64,000 bases of DNA from Agromyces sp. H17E-10 (GCF_022919715.1 NZ_CP095042.1:4030001-4094000), one strand, 5' to 3'; numbered from the stretch's first letter, positions 28,901 to 38,519 are shown. The notes: generated from the letters alone by a model not told the origin. Made by a program: numbers and translations.

Positions 28901-30342
28901 CCACCTCGACCGGGCGGAACTCCACCGAGCACACGACCGCGACCAGCGAGGGCGCGCACCAGACCCCTGCCCCGGCTGAGCGCAGGACCCTGACGCTCAT
29001 CACCTTGTCATTGATCGCGCTCGCCTGGCCCTTCCTCGCCGGCCTCATCCTGCCGACGATGCCGTTGCTGCAGACGGAACTGGGCGTCGACCCGTTGACC
29101 ATCGCTTCTGCCTTGACCGCCTCCACCCTGGCCGCAGTGGTCGTGACGCCGCTCGCCGGACGCATCGCAGACCTCTACGGAGCCCGACCCACGATGCTCG
29201 TGATCCTCGGCATCTCGATCCTCGGCGGATACCTGTCGGGCGCTGCGACGGCGTTCCCGGTGTTCCTGATCGGTCAAGTTCTGATCGGATGCGGATTCAC
29301 CCTCGTTCCCGTCGCGTTCGTCGTGCTCCGCGCGACCTTCGACGCGAACCGGATGAAGCTGGCGTCCGGCGTGATGGTGGCGATGCTCGCAGCCGGTGAA
29401 GGCTTCGGAACGCTGCTTGGCGGACCCATCGCGCTGTCGTTCTCACGAGCCGCGATGTTCGCGATCCCCACCGGCCTGCTTGCCCTCGCCGCCATCCTCC
29501 TCTGGCTCTGCCGCATCGGGAACACGGAGCGCGAACACCGCGGCCGCGTGCCGTGGACCGGGGCGATCCTGCTCGGCATCGGACTGTTGGCGACCTTCGC
29601 CGGGCTGAACTTCGGCCTGGACGTCGGATGGCTCGAACCCTCGACCCTCCTACTCCTCTTCGCCGGGGTAGTGTTCCTCGTCGGATGGTTCATCAGCGAT
29701 CACCGTTCCAGAAACCCGTTGGTGGAAGTGGGGCTCCTCCGCGAGCGCGGAGTGTGGGCGCCGATGCTCGCAAGCGTCATCGAAGGGGCAACGATGGCGG
29801 CGACCTCGTTCCTCATACTTCAACGGATCGCCCTCCCAGAGGACACCGGGTACGGCCTCGGAGCCCACGTCGGCCAGACCGGCCTCTTCCTCATCGGCGG
29901 ATCCATCGCCGCAATCGTGGCCGCGCCCCTCGCCGGACGCCTCGCCGCGCGATTCGGGACCGCCCTGATCGCCATCTCCGGGAGCGTGCTGCTCATTCTC
30001 GGCTCGCTCTTCCTCGCGTTCAACACGACGGCCGTCGGGACTGTCATGGGCCTGGTCACGGTGAGCATCGGCTCCGCGACGATCTCGTCCACGGCGTACG
30101 CGGCGACCGCGCTCGCAGTGCCCTTCCACGAGGTCGGCATCGCCACCGCGCTGGTCTCCCTTTCACGCACCCTCGGCCTCGCAGTCGGAACCCAGCTCGG
30201 CGCCGCCGCGCTGGCGAACCCCGATCTCCCTGCCGCAGCGTTCATCATCGGCCTGCTCATCACCGCAGGTCTCGGATTCATCGGGATCCTGGCCGGCAGC
30301 TTCTTCCCACGCGACCGAGACGCCCTCCCCGCCACTCGATAG
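28897..30342 (+). CDS. MFS drug/proton antiporter, DHA2-like
   Basis: A 481-residue transporter with about 14 hydrophobic helices after a 30-residue polar N-terminus, the loop motif GRIADLYGARPT (motif A) and AGRLAARFG in the second half, as in the DHA2 exporters. It may export a toxic peptide product, an amino acid or an amine formed by the cassette, or be a simple drug pump. GTG 28897 overlaps the DppF stop, so it belongs to the same operon. Confidence 0.85.
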   Translation: MTTSTGRNSTEHTTATSEGAHQTPAPAERRTLTLITLSLIALAWPFLAGLILPTMPLLQTELGVDPLTIASALTASTLAAVVVTPLAGRIADLYGARPTMLVILGISILGGYLSGAATAFPVFLIGQVLIGCGFTLVPVAFVVLRATFDANRMKLASGVMVAMLAAGEGFGTLLGGPIALSFSRAAMFAIPTGLLALAAILLWLCRIGNTEREHRGRVPWTGAILLGIGLLATFAGLNFGLDVGWLEPSTLLLLFAGVVFLVGWFISDHRSRNPLVEVGLLRERGVWAPMLASVIEGATMAATSFLILQRIALPEDTGYGLGAHVGQTGLFLIGGSIAAIVAAPLAGRLAARFGTALIAISGSVLLILGSLFLAFNTTAVGTVMGLVTVSIGSATISSTAYAATALAVPFHEVGIATALVSLSRTLGLAVGTQLGAAALANPDLPAAAFIIGLLITAGLGFIGILAGSFFPRDRDALPATR

Positions 30343-30415
30343 CCCGCCCGAACCCATTCGCCGCACCCGGCGAGCTTCACCGCGCCCAAAAGGCGCCGCA
30401 CCGCAAGGAGAACAC

Positions 30416-32992
30416 ATGCCCGGAGAGAACCTCACCCGCCTGGAAGCCGAGGAGCGCGCCGCGCTCATCCAGGTCCACGACTACAGCGTCGTCCTCGACG
30501 TCACGACGGGCCCCGAGGTGTTCCGTTCGACCACAACAGTGCGGTTCGACGCGGTTCAGCAGGGAGCCTCGACGTTCATCGACGCGATCACCGCGGCCGT
30601 GCACTCGGTCACCCTCAACGGCGTCTCCCTCGACCCCACCAGCGTGAGCGACGGGACGCGGATTCAGCTGCCCAACCTTCAGACCGCCAACACGCTGGTC
30701 GTGGTGTCGGACGGTCGCTACATGCACTCCGGCGAGGGCCTGCACCGCTTCGTCGATCCCGCCGACGGCGAGGTGTACCTCTACACCCAGTTCGAGGTGC
30801 CCGACGCTCGCCGCGTCTTCGCCGTGTTCGAGCAGCCCGACCTGAAAGCCGCATTCACCTTCACCATCACCGTGCCCGCGCACTGGCAGGTCGTCTCCAA
30901 CGAGCCGACCGCTGCACTCGGAGTGGCCGAGCCAACGCACGATGGGCAGGACCGCGCGACCTGGTCATTCAAACCGACCCCCCGCATCTCGAGCTACATC
31001 ACGGCCCTCGTCGCGGGCCCGTACGACGTCGTGCGCGACGAGCTCACGTCGAGCGACGGCCGCGTCATCCCGCTCGGCGTGTTCAGCCGGAAGAGCCTGT
31101 CGCAGTACCTCGACGCCGACTACATCTTCGAGAAGACGAAGCAGGGCTTCGCCTACTTCGAGCAGAAGTTCGACGTGCCCTACCCGTTCACGAAGTACGA
31201 CCAGCTCTTCGTGCCCGAGTACAACGCGGGCGCGATGGAGAACGCCGGCTGCGTGACCTTCACCGAGGTCTACGTCTTCCGCTCCAAGGTGACCGACGCC
31301 ATCAAGGAGCGTCGCGTCGTCACGATCCTGCACGAGCTCGCGCACATGTGGTTCGGCGACCTCGTCACCATGAAGTGGTGGAACGACCTGTGGCTGAACG
31401 AGTCGTTCGCCGAGTGGGCGTCGACCATCGCGACCGCGGCGGCCACGGAATGGCACGAAGCCTGGACCACCTTCGCGGCAAGCGAAAAGGGTTGGGCGTA
31501 CCGCCAGGACCAGCTGCCCTCGACGCACCCCATCGTCGCCGAGATCCGCGACCTCGAAGACGTGCTCGTCAACTTCGACGGCATCACCTACGCCAAGGGC
31601 GGCTCGGTGCTGAAGCAGCTCGCCGCCTGGGTCGGCATCGACGCGTTCTTCACGGGCGTCTCGGCCTACTTCAAGAAGCACGCATGGGGCAACACGACCC
31701 TCGCCGACCTCCTCGCCGAGCTCGAGGTCGCCTCGGGCCGCGACCTGTCGGGCTGGTCGAAACTGTGGCTCGAGACCGCCGGCGTCAACACCCTGCGCCC
31801 CGAGATCGCCACGGATGACTCGGGCACGATCACCTCGTTCGCGGTGCTCCAGTCGGCCCACCCCGACTACCCGACGATCCGCCCGCACCGCCTCGCGATC
31901 GGCTTCTACAACCTGCGTGACGGCAAGCTCGTGCGCGAGCACCGCGTCGAGCTCGACGTCGACGGCGAACGCACCGACGTGGCCGAGCTGGTCGGCCTCG
32001 CACGCCCCGACCTCGTGCTGCTCAACGACGACGACCTCGCCTACGCGAAGATCCGCCTCGACGAAGCGTCCCAGCAGGTCGCGATCGAGAACCTCTCGAA
32101 GATCGAGGACCCGCTCGCCCGCGCCCTCGTCTGGTCGAGCGTGTGGGACGCCACCCGCGACGCCGAGACCAGCGCGAGCGACTACCTCGACCTCGTGCTC
32201 GGCAACATCGCCGCCGAAACCGAATCGAACACCATCCGCATCGTGCTCGCCAACGCCCAACTCGCCGCCAGCCTCTACACCGCCCCGGAGCGTCAGGCAT
32301 CGACCCGACGCGAACTCGCGGACAAGCTATGGGAATGGGCGAACGGAGCCGAACCCGGTAGCGACGCCCAGTTCCAGTTCGTCAAGTACTTTGCCGCACT
32401 AGCGGAAGCTGGCAGCCACGTCGACGAACTCGCTGCGCTCTTCGCGGGCGAGCGCAAGCTCGAGGGCCTCGACATCGACACCGACCTCGGCTGGGAGCTG
32501 CTCATCGCGCTCGTCGCCGCAGGCCGCGCCGGCGACGCCGAGATCGACGCCCGACTCGCCACCGACAAGACCGCGACCGGCCAGGAGTCGGCCGCCCACG
32601 CCCGCGCCGCCATGCCGACGGCAGAGGGCAAGCAGCGTGCCTGGGACTCGATCGTCGTCGCCGACACCGCGACGAACTCGGTCGTGCGCACCACCGCAGC
32701 CGGCTTCGTCCGCTCCGACGACCAGTCGCTGCTCGCACCGTTCGTCGAATGCTACTTCGCCATGATCGGCGAGGTCTGGAAGACCCGCAGCTACGCCATC
32801 GCCGAGAAGCTCGTCGAGCTCCTCTACCCGGCGACCCTCGCGAACCGCGCCCTCGTCGACGCGAGCCACGCCTGGCTCGACCAGAACGCCGACGCCGCAC
32901 CCGCGCTGCGCCGACTCGTCGTCGAGAACGTCGCCGGCGTCGAGCGCGGCCTCGCCGCCCAGCAGCGCGACGACAGTACCAACGGCCGCTAA
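30416..32992 (+). CDS. pepN: Aminopeptidase N (M1 family)
   Basis: An 858-residue M1 aminopeptidase. The GAMEN substrate-anchoring motif is near residue 272, and the zinc site HELAH-x18-E is near residues 305-328. The C-terminal ERAP1-like helical domain is present, and the length is normal for the actinobacterial enzyme. It removes N-terminal residues from peptides in the cytoplasm. AAGGAG lies about six bases before ATG 30416. Actinobacteria normally have a chromosomal pepN, so this is probably a second copy in a peptide-import operon. Codon use is very GC3-rich with little sign of decay. Confidence 0.94.
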   Translation: MPGENLTRLEAEERAALIQVHDYSVVLDVTTGPEVFRSTTTVRFDAVQQGASTFIDAITAAVHSVTLNGVSLDPTSVSDGTRIQLPNLQTANTLVVVSDGRYMHSGEGLHRFVDPADGEVYLYTQFEVPDARRVFAVFEQPDLKAAFTFTITVPAHWQVVSNEPTAALGVAEPTHDGQDRATWSFKPTPRISSYITALVAGPYDVVRDELTSSDGRVIPLGVFSRKSLSQYLDADYIFEKTKQGFAYFEQKFDVPYPFTKYDQLFVPEYNAGAMENAGCVTFTEVYVFRSKVTDAIKERRVVTILHELAHMWFGDLVTMKWWNDLWLNESFAEWASTIATAAATEWHEAWTTFAASEKGWAYRQDQLPSTHPIVAEIRDLEDVLVNFDGITYAKGGSVLKQLAAWVGIDAFFTGVSAYFKKHAWGNTTLADLLAELEVASGRDLSGWSKLWLETAGVNTLRPEIATDDSGTITSFAVLQSAHPDYPTIRPHRLAIGFYNLRDGKLVREHRVELDVDGERTDVAELVGLARPDLVLLNDDDLAYAKIRLDEASQQVAIENLSKIEDPLARALVWSSVWDATRDAETSASDYLDLVLGNIAAETESNTIRIVLANAQLAASLYTAPERQASTRRELADKLWEWANGAEPGSDAQFQFVKYFAALAEAGSHVDELAALFAGERKLEGLDIDTDLGWELLIALVAAGRAGDAEIDARLATDKTATGQESAAHARAAMPTAEGKQRAWDSIVVADTATNSVVRTTAAGFVRSDDQSLLAPFVECYFAMIGEVWKTRSYAIAEKLVELLYPATLANRALVDASHAWLDQNADAAPALRRLVVENVAGVERGLAAQQRDDSTNGR

Positions 32993-33024
32993 CGCAATCC
33001 GAACTCACGAACAGAGAGCATCCG

Positions 33025-33993
33025 ATGAGCAACGAGCACATCCCAGTCGGCCAAAGCGACGAAGCCGGAATGCCGCGCTACGCGGGCATTGCCACCTTCG
33101 CCCTCCTCCCTCACATCGAATCCGTTCCGCACGCGGACATCGCCGTCCTCGGCATCCCGTTCGACGGCGGGACGAGCTTCCGCCCGGGTGCTCGCTTCGG
33201 GCCGAGTCACATCCGCGAAGCCTCCCGCCAGCTGCATCCGTACCACCAGACCCACGATGTCCACCCGTTCGCCGTCCATCAGGTCGTCGATGCCGGTGAC
33301 CTCGGGGTGTCGCCGTACTCCATCGCCTCCGCCGTCTCGACCATCGAGCGCGCCGCGAATGAGTTCGGTGAGCAGGGCACCCGCCTGGTCGCACTCGGCG
33401 GCGACCACACCATCGCGTTGCCGCTCCTGCGCGCTGTCGCCAAGCAGCACGGACCGGTGGCAGTGATCCACTTCGACGCTCACCTGGACACGTGGGACAC
33501 CCTCCACCGCGCGCCGATCTGGCACGGATCGCCGTTCCGCCGCGCTGCCGAGGAAGGCATCCTCGACCAAAGTCGATGCCTGCATGTGGGCCTTCGCGGT
33601 GGAGTCTACGACCGCGTCGAACTCGAGGACGACAAGGTCCTCGGCTTCCAGGTCATCCGCGCCGACGACTACCAAGAACACGGTGTAAAGGTCATCATCG
33701 ACCGGATTCGCGCACGCGTCGCCGGAGGCCCCGTCTACCTCTCCATCGACATCGACGTGCTCGACCCGGCCCACGCCCCCGCGACCGGCACGCCCGAGGT
33801 CGCCGGCCTCACGACAAGGGAGCTCTTCGCCACCATCCGGGGACTCACCGGGATCGGCATCATCGGCGCCGACATCGTCGAGGTCGCGCCCGCCTACGAC
33901 CACGCCCAACTCACAGGTCTCGCTGCGGCCCATACCGTCTGGGAGGTGCTCTCGGTCATGGCCTTCGACGCGAAGCACGGGATCGAAGACTGA
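33025..33993 (+). CDS. Agmatinase/ureohydrolase family enzyme
   Basis: A 322-residue arginase-superfamily enzyme. The Mn ligands are all seen: His in LGGDHTIALP, the HFDAHLDTWD motif and SIDIDVLDPAHAPATGTPE. The family splits guanidino compounds (agmatine, guanidinobutyrate, guanidinopropionate, arginine) to urea and an amine. The layout is closest to agmatinases. It is 32 bases after pepN and is the last gene of the cassette, suggesting that the imported peptides carry an arginine-derived or other guanidino group. The exact substrate is unknown. Confidence 0.88.
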   Translation: MSNEHIPVGQSDEAGMPRYAGIATFALLPHIESVPHADIAVLGIPFDGGTSFRPGARFGPSHIREASRQLHPYHQTHDVHPFAVHQVVDAGDLGVSPYSIASAVSTIERAANEFGEQGTRLVALGGDHTIALPLLRAVAKQHGPVAVIHFDAHLDTWDTLHRAPIWHGSPFRRAAEEGILDQSRCLHVGLRGGVYDRVELEDDKVLGFQVIRADDYQEHGVKVIIDRIRARVAGGPVYLSIDIDVLDPAHAPATGTPEVAGLTTRELFATIRGLTGIGIIGADIVEVAPAYDHAQLTGLAAAHTVWEVLSVMAFDAKHGIED

Positions 33994-34019
33994 TCGCGAT
34001 CACTCGTGCGAGACGCGAA

Positions 34020-34052
34020 TGGTGCGCCAATGCCTTCCTGGCAGGCGCGCCA
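34020..34052. terminator. Imperfect hairpin between convergent genes
   Basis: TGGTGCGCC..TGCC pairs with GGCAGGCGCGCCA, with a two-base bulge and one wobble pair, between the ends of the ureohydrolase gene and the convergent DUF6112 gene. No T tract follows, so it is only a plausible terminator and the edge of the inserted cassette. Confidence 0.35.
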
Positions 34053-34085
34053 CGGGACTTCATCCCCGTTCGGGTCGATGGTGCA

Positions 34086-34352
34086 TCAGAGCGTCGCACC
34101 CACGCTAAGGAGGAAGTTCGCCCACGCCACGCCGACTCCGGCGAGGGCGGCCGCGCCACAGGCAATCCAAAGGCCGAGGCGTGCGCGGGTGGCCGTTTGG
34201 AAGTGCCCGTTTGCGGCGGCGATCGCCCACGTGACCGCACTCACGATGATCATGAGCACAGCGAAGATGAGCACGTAGGTCATGAGCGCGCCGATGACGC
34301 TGCGGAACTCGGCGGCGGCGCCCACGGCGCCGAAGTCGGGGAAGACGTCCAT
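34086..34352 (-). CDS. DUF6112-type small membrane protein (pilin-like), copy 2
   Basis: An 88-residue protein with two hydrophobic helices (about residues 20-45 and 60-84), related to the small protein at 20766-21035 (both carry IACGAA in the second helix). Start ATG 34352 is one base after the M23 gene stop (34354 is that gene's last base), so it is co-transcribed with it. The conjugation operon is interrupted by the peptide cassette right after this gene. Confidence 0.7.
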   Translation of the reverse strand: MDVFPDFGAVGAAAEFRSVIGALMTYVLIFAVLMIIVSAVTWAIAAANGHFQTATRARLGLWIACGAAALAGVGVAWANFLLSVGATL

Positions 34353-34353
34353 C

Positions 34354-35523
34354 TCAGCGGATCCCCTCGGGGCGGCATCCGGCGAGATTGACGGCGGCGT
34401 CGCCGACGGCGGCCGCACCATGTTCGGTGAGCCAGGCGAGGGCGTCGACTGCGGGATGGTCCTGTCCACCGGGGTGGATCTCGAGATGCAGGTGCGGGCC
34501 GGTCGACTTGCCGGCTGAGCCCACGTCGCCGATGTGCTGTCCGGCGGCGACGCTGTCGCCGGCGGTGACATGGATGCCGGTGTCGTACATGTGCGCGTAG
34601 TACGACGCGACCCTCTGACCGCCGATGGTGTGCTCGAGGATGATGAGCCCGCCGTAGGTTCCGCGGTCGCCTGCGAACACGACCCGACCGTCGGCGATCG
34701 CGAGGATCGGCGTTCCGGAAGGTGCGGCGAGGTCACTGCCCGCATGGAACCGATACTCGCCCGTGTACGGGTCGACGCGGGGCCCGAAACTGTCGGTGTT
34801 CGTATAGGTGCCTTCCGGGAGGGGGAATACGACTCGCGTCGTCTCGGGGACGCGGGGGAGTCCGCCGTGCGCATCACCGGCCGACCGCGTATCGGTGAGT
34901 GCGGCGAGGATCCGTTCGGCGACCGGCTCGTACTCGCGATACCGGTCGGGAAAAGCGCTGACCTCGACGGCTTGCGCAGCCGCACCGCGTTCGAGCTGCT
35001 GCCAACCGGCGATATCGAGCAGCCCCTGCGGCGAGCCACCGTTGGGCCCCGACGCTCCACCGAAGAAGGCGCGGGCCTGGTACCTCGGGTCCATGAGTTC
35101 GGCCACCGTGCCCCATCCCGAGGCCGGGCGCATCTGGAACAGTCCGAGCGAGTCGTGGTCGGATCCGTCACCGTCGTTCGGGAAGCCGATCGATTCGGGG
35201 TAGACGCCGGAGTTCGCGAGGATCCTGAGGCCCGATTCTGTGAGGGCGGCCATCAGTGCGATGATGACGCCGTCCCGCCCGACGCCCGCGGTCTGCGAGC
35301 CGATGGTCGTGATCGTGCCCGCGTGGGTCAACTGCCGGCGATTCAGCGTGAGCGTCTCGCCACTGCGCGTGCGGGCAGTGAGCGAGTCGGGGATGTCGCT
35401 GACGATGAGCGACCCGGATTCGCACGAGCGAGCTGCCGGGTTGACCAGCACAGCCACGCTCACCAGTCCAGCGGGCGGCCCGAGGAAGGTGATGAGGAGC
35501 ACGATGGCGAGGATCTTCTTCAC
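34354..35523 (-). CDS. Secreted lytic enzyme: transglycosylase-like plus M23 peptidase
   Basis: A 389-residue protein with an N-terminal hydrophobic signal or anchor (KKILAIVLLITFLGPP), a transglycosylase-like segment around residues 80-200 (ALTESGLRILANSG, then SLGLFQMRP) and a C-terminal M23 endopeptidase domain with its zinc motifs HAGSDLAAP and HLHLEI. It should open the peptidoglycan for the conjugation channel, like VirB1-type enzymes. Start is GTG 35523, with GAGGA upstream. It lies between the VirB8-like and DUF6112 genes. Confidence 0.87.
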   Translation of the reverse strand: MKKILAIVLLITFLGPPAGLVSVAVLVNPAARSCESGSLIVSDIPDSLTARTRSGETLTLNRRQLTHAGTITTIGSQTAGVGRDGVIIALMAALTESGLRILANSGVYPESIGFPNDGDGSDHDSLGLFQMRPASGWGTVAELMDPRYQARAFFGGASGPNGGSPQGLLDIAGWQQLERGAAAQAVEVSAFPDRYREYEPVAERILAALTDTRSAGDAHGGLPRVPETTRVVFPLPEGTYTNTDSFGPRVDPYTGEYRFHAGSDLAAPSGTPILAIADGRVVFAGDRGTYGGLIILEHTIGGQRVASYYAHMYDTGIHVTAGDSVAAGQHIGDVGSAGKSTGPHLHLEIHPGGQDHPAVDALAWLTEHGAAAVGDAAVNLAGCRPEGIR

Positions 35524-35532
35524 CGGGGATCC

Positions 35533-36183
35533 TCAATGGAGTGGCGCATCGGGTCGTGAGAGTCGCAGCAGCCGACAGTGCTCATCGGTTGGGCAATCGA
35601 CGAAGACCGTGAATGACACCGCGCGCGAACTCTCGACGGGGTCACGATTCCAGGTGCCATGCCGTTGTGCGGTGCCGGTCACGGTGAACGCGACGGCCGT
35701 CTTCGACAACTGCCCGCGCGTTGCCTGCGCGCGGGCTGTGTTCCAGGCATCCGGAATCTCGATGGTGTTGATGTCGAGTTTCTGCCGGGTGCTGTAGGCC
35801 CGCAATTGGTCCCAGGTGGTTGGATTCGGCAGGTACGCGCGGACGTCGGCCGCGACGCCGGCCGCCTCCTCGGGGTCGGCGACGTCGACGAGGCGCTGCG
35901 CCCACTCCCCGGGGCCATCGGACGAGCGTGTATCCCAGTCGAAGAGCGCTCGGGCGACGGCGCGGACGAAGCGCTCGGGATCCGGGGTCCCGGCCACCGA
36001 CCGAGGTGAGGAGATCGGGGTCGGCTGATCCTGGGAACTGTCGGCTATGGGTCGCGACTCATGATCGGCAGCGGTCGCTGTCCCGCGGAGTAGTCCGTAC
36101 ATGCCGACGCAGATCAACCCGAGCAGCAGGCAACCGCCCGCCACGATGGCGATGATCAGTCGGCGTCGATGGGCGAATGGCAC
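35533..36183 (-). CDS. VirB8/TcpC-like conjugation protein
   Basis: A 216-residue protein with a short basic cytoplasmic end, one membrane helix (residues ~9-31) and an extracytoplasmic domain of ~150 residues. This is the topology of VirB8/TcpC subunits. No strict motif can be pointed to, so the call comes from size, topology and place next to the lytic enzyme. Start GTG 36183 has GGAGG eight bases upstream. Confidence 0.55.
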   Translation of the reverse strand: MPFAHRRRLIIAIVAGGCLLLGLICVGMYGLLRGTATAADHESRPIADSSQDQPTPISSPRSVAGTPDPERFVRAVARALFDWDTRSSDGPGEWAQRLVDVADPEEAAGVAADVRAYLPNPTTWDQLRAYSTRQKLDINTIEIPDAWNTARAQATRGQLSKTAVAFTVTGTAQRHGTWNRDPVESSRAVSFTVFVDCPTDEHCRLLRLSRPDAPLH

Positions 36184-36240
36184 GGCTGGTTCCTCCGAAG
36201 CATCCCGATGAGCAAGGTCATGGGACAGGTGCGCGCGTCG

Positions 36241-37218
36241 TCAGCGGGCGATCGCCTGCGTCTGGCTTCGGAGCCCGCGAAGCGCAGCAGCGAATTCGAC
36301 CGTCCCCGCGATCGTCGCTTCGAACTCGTCGCTCTGCTCGTCGGTGAGCTCCGCCGCGATCTCGTCGACGTCGAAGCGCAGCCACCAGTCCTTCAGGTCA
36401 GCCCATTGGAGCACGAATGCCCGCACCGGCAGCTTCACGGTCTCGCCGCCGACGCGCTGTGTGGGTCGGGCGCGTCGCTTCGATCGTGCATCTGCTTTCA
36501 CCCGGGCAAGCGCTTCCTTCGCGAGCTGTTCCAGTTCCGGGGGAGTGGCCGACCCGTCGACGGCATGCAGATGCGCGGTCACGGCTCGGAGTGCTGGCTT
36601 GACCGGCGCACCGCCGTCGATGGCGACGAGCGCGCGAGCTGCGTCGGCTCGGAGTTCCTCCGTCGCATGCTCGTCGTCCACGATCTGCTGCAGTCGACCG
36701 ATGCGCTCGTGGGTGTCGTAGGAGCGTTGTCCGGTGACCATCAAGGCGGCCTGCGATCGAGTGTCGCCGAGGCCTCGTCGGAGCGGTGCCGCGTCCGACG
36801 CGGCACCGCTCTGGTGGACACCGCCGATTCCGAATCGGCCGGTCGCCTGCCGCCGTTGTGCGTCCTCGCTGAGCAGCGCCTTGACCTCGCGATACAGCGC
36901 CGCTGCTTCGGTAGGTGCGAGCGACTTGTGCATGGCGTTGTCGTCCTGCTCGGCAAGCAGCCGGGCGAGTTCATCCGAAATGCCGGATCGCACCCACACA
37001 CTCACCTGTCGATGCCCGAGCCGCCGCAAGGCCGCAAGCCGCCGTGCCCCGCACACGAGATCGCCGTCTGGCGTCACCGTGATCGGCTGCAGCAGCCCCT
37101 GCCGCTCGATCGAGGCGGCGAGGGCCTCGATATCGCCGAGGTCCCGACGATGGCGCACACCGACGCGGATCGAGTCGATGGCCCGATCGAGCTCGATGTG
37201 CCCATGTCCGCTGGTCAC
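36241..37218 (-). CDS. ParB-like nuclease-domain protein
   Basis: A 325-residue protein. Residues ~8-90 form a ParB/Srx-like domain (IDSIRVGVRHRRDLGDIEAL, then QPITVTPDGDLVCGARRLAAL). A KorB/ParB-like helical region follows, with a degenerate HTH. It may take part in element partition, regulation or nicking. Start GTG 37218 overlaps the preceding stop (GTGA). No ParA partner is seen in the window. Confidence 0.75.
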   Translation of the reverse strand: MTSGHGHIELDRAIDSIRVGVRHRRDLGDIEALAASIERQGLLQPITVTPDGDLVCGARRLAALRRLGHRQVSVWVRSGISDELARLLAEQDDNAMHKSLAPTEAAALYREVKALLSEDAQRRQATGRFGIGGVHQSGAASDAAPLRRGLGDTRSQAALMVTGQRSYDTHERIGRLQQIVDDEHATEELRADAARALVAIDGGAPVKPALRAVTAHLHAVDGSATPPELEQLAKEALARVKADARSKRRARPTQRVGGETVKLPVRAFVLQWADLKDWWLRFDVDEIAAELTDEQSDEFEATIAGTVEFAAALRGLRSQTQAIAR

Positions 37219-38051
37219 GTCGCCGCCCGCGGGGTGTTGACGACCACGTCGGTGATGAGGTCGTCGTCGTGCAGAAGGGCGCGGAGCGGCTCCCCGATGA
37301 GCAGCCGCAGCAGGATGCCGCGACCCGCAACGGTGTGCTGATGCATCGGGTCGCAGCATCCCAAGAGCGCCTTGAGCATGGCGTGCCAGGCGTGCTGCGG
37401 CAGGTCGAGTTGCGCGCGGGCCGCGTAGTCGCGACGCAACGACTCGTATGCAGACGCTCGGGATGGGGCATCCGCGAGCCGCCCGCACACATACTCGACG
37501 CCGGTGCGCGCGCGGTCGCCGGGCCAGCCGAGCAGGGTGAACAGCGTGACCGCGTCGGCGATGGCGGCCTGCACGTCTTCGCGGGGTGCGGAGCCTGCGT
37601 CGAGCACGGCGTCGGCCGGCTCGGTGCGGAACGCCGGGTGGTATTCGGGCAGTTCGTGCTCCCGGTCGCTGAACCGTTCGGCATCGTGGAAGGCTGAGAC
37701 CTTTGCTCGTCGTGCCTGGTGCACGGAGCACAGCAAGCCCTGTGCGCGCTCTTCGGCGATGCACGTGACCTGTACGGCACGAGTGACGAGCGCCCATGGG
37801 TCATCCGCTCGCAGCGTCGCGGGCGCCCGCATCGCATCAAATGCGGCCGACGCGGCCTCCCACGGGTCGAGGTGGTGCTTGCGGGCGAGCGCCGAGTACT
37901 TCTGGGCGGCGTACTGCAGCAGGGCGGATGCCTCGGGGTCGGTGCGCCACGCAGCGCCGTCGGCTTCCTGCAGGCGCTTGAGGAGTCTTCGCAGACCTTC
38001 TGGCCCTCGGAAGGCTTCTGTCTCACGTTCGAGCGTCGAGCTCCACTCCAT
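37215..38051 (-). CDS. Unknown helical protein of the conjugation operon
   Basis: A 278-residue protein without a sure family. Start ATG 38051 is chosen because AGGAGG lies seven bases before it; the frame continues to 38105. Residues ~40-115 recall the region-2 helices of sigma factors (ALARKHHLDPWEAASAAFDA, then DPWALVTRAVQVTCIAEERA), but no region 4 is evident. This likeness is weak inference. It ends inside the ParB-like start. Confidence 0.6.
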   Translation of the reverse strand: MEWSSTLERETEAFRGPEGLRRLLKRLQEADGAAWRTDPEASALLQYAAQKYSALARKHHLDPWEAASAAFDAMRAPATLRADDPWALVTRAVQVTCIAEERAQGLLCSVHQARRAKVSAFHDAERFSDREHELPEYHPAFRTEPADAVLDAGSAPREDVQAAIADAVTLFTLLGWPGDRARTGVEYVCGRLADAPSRASAYESLRRDYAARAQLDLPQHAWHAMLKALLGCCDPMHQHTVAGRGILLRLLIGEPLRALLHDDDLITDVVVNTPRAAT

Positions 38052-38108
38052 GGCGGCACCTCCTGTCGGATCGGTGCGTGTTGCCGCGGTCAGCAGGATG
38101 CTCATGAT

Positions 38109-38519
38109 TCACCGCCGTCCGAGTCCTGGGCGGGTGAACCGGGTGCGCTCCTGCGTCCGTCCGAATTCGGAGAGGGGCGGCAGTTTCGCTGCCCGCTCGC
38201 GAATGGCGCGCCTGGTCGTTGCGGGTGCGCGGCGGAGTCGCCGTGCGAGCTCGGCTTCGAGGTCGAGACCACGGCCGGCGATTCGCCCCGTGCCCGTGTT
38301 CAGGAGATCGGACGCGCGGACCCACACGATTCCGGGCTGATTGGCACCACCGATTGGGTCGACCGTGGCTTCTGGGTTGCTCTCGTATGACCGCGTTCGT
38401 GCAGCGAGCGCAGCGCGAATGCGGTGGCCGACGTCGTCGGTCTCGGATTCCGCGTGCGAGCCTCTGGGCCGCCGATCATCCCAGGGGCGGCGGTTCTGCT
38501 CGAAGTCGTCCTCATCCAT
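38109..38519 (-). CDS. Small unknown protein of the conjugation operon
   Basis: A 136-residue, strongly basic and acidic mixed protein, likely largely disordered, with one predicted helical block (residues ~85-115, LEAELARRLRRAPATTRRAI). Its start overlaps the DUF2637 gene end by eight bases. No known domain is recognised. The conserved position next to DUF2637 suggests a role in transfer. Confidence 0.55.
   Translation of the reverse strand: MDEDDFEQNRRPWDDRRPRGSHAESETDDVGHRIRAALAARTRSYESNPEATVDPIGGANQPGIVWVRASDLLNTGTGRIAGRGLDLEAELARRLRRAPATTRRAIRERAAKLPPLSEFGRTQERTRFTRPGLGRR

Noticed and set aside
37215..38051. Reading the unknown operon protein as a sigma factor
   Set aside because: Only a loose likeness in one helical region; no region-4 HTH is seen.
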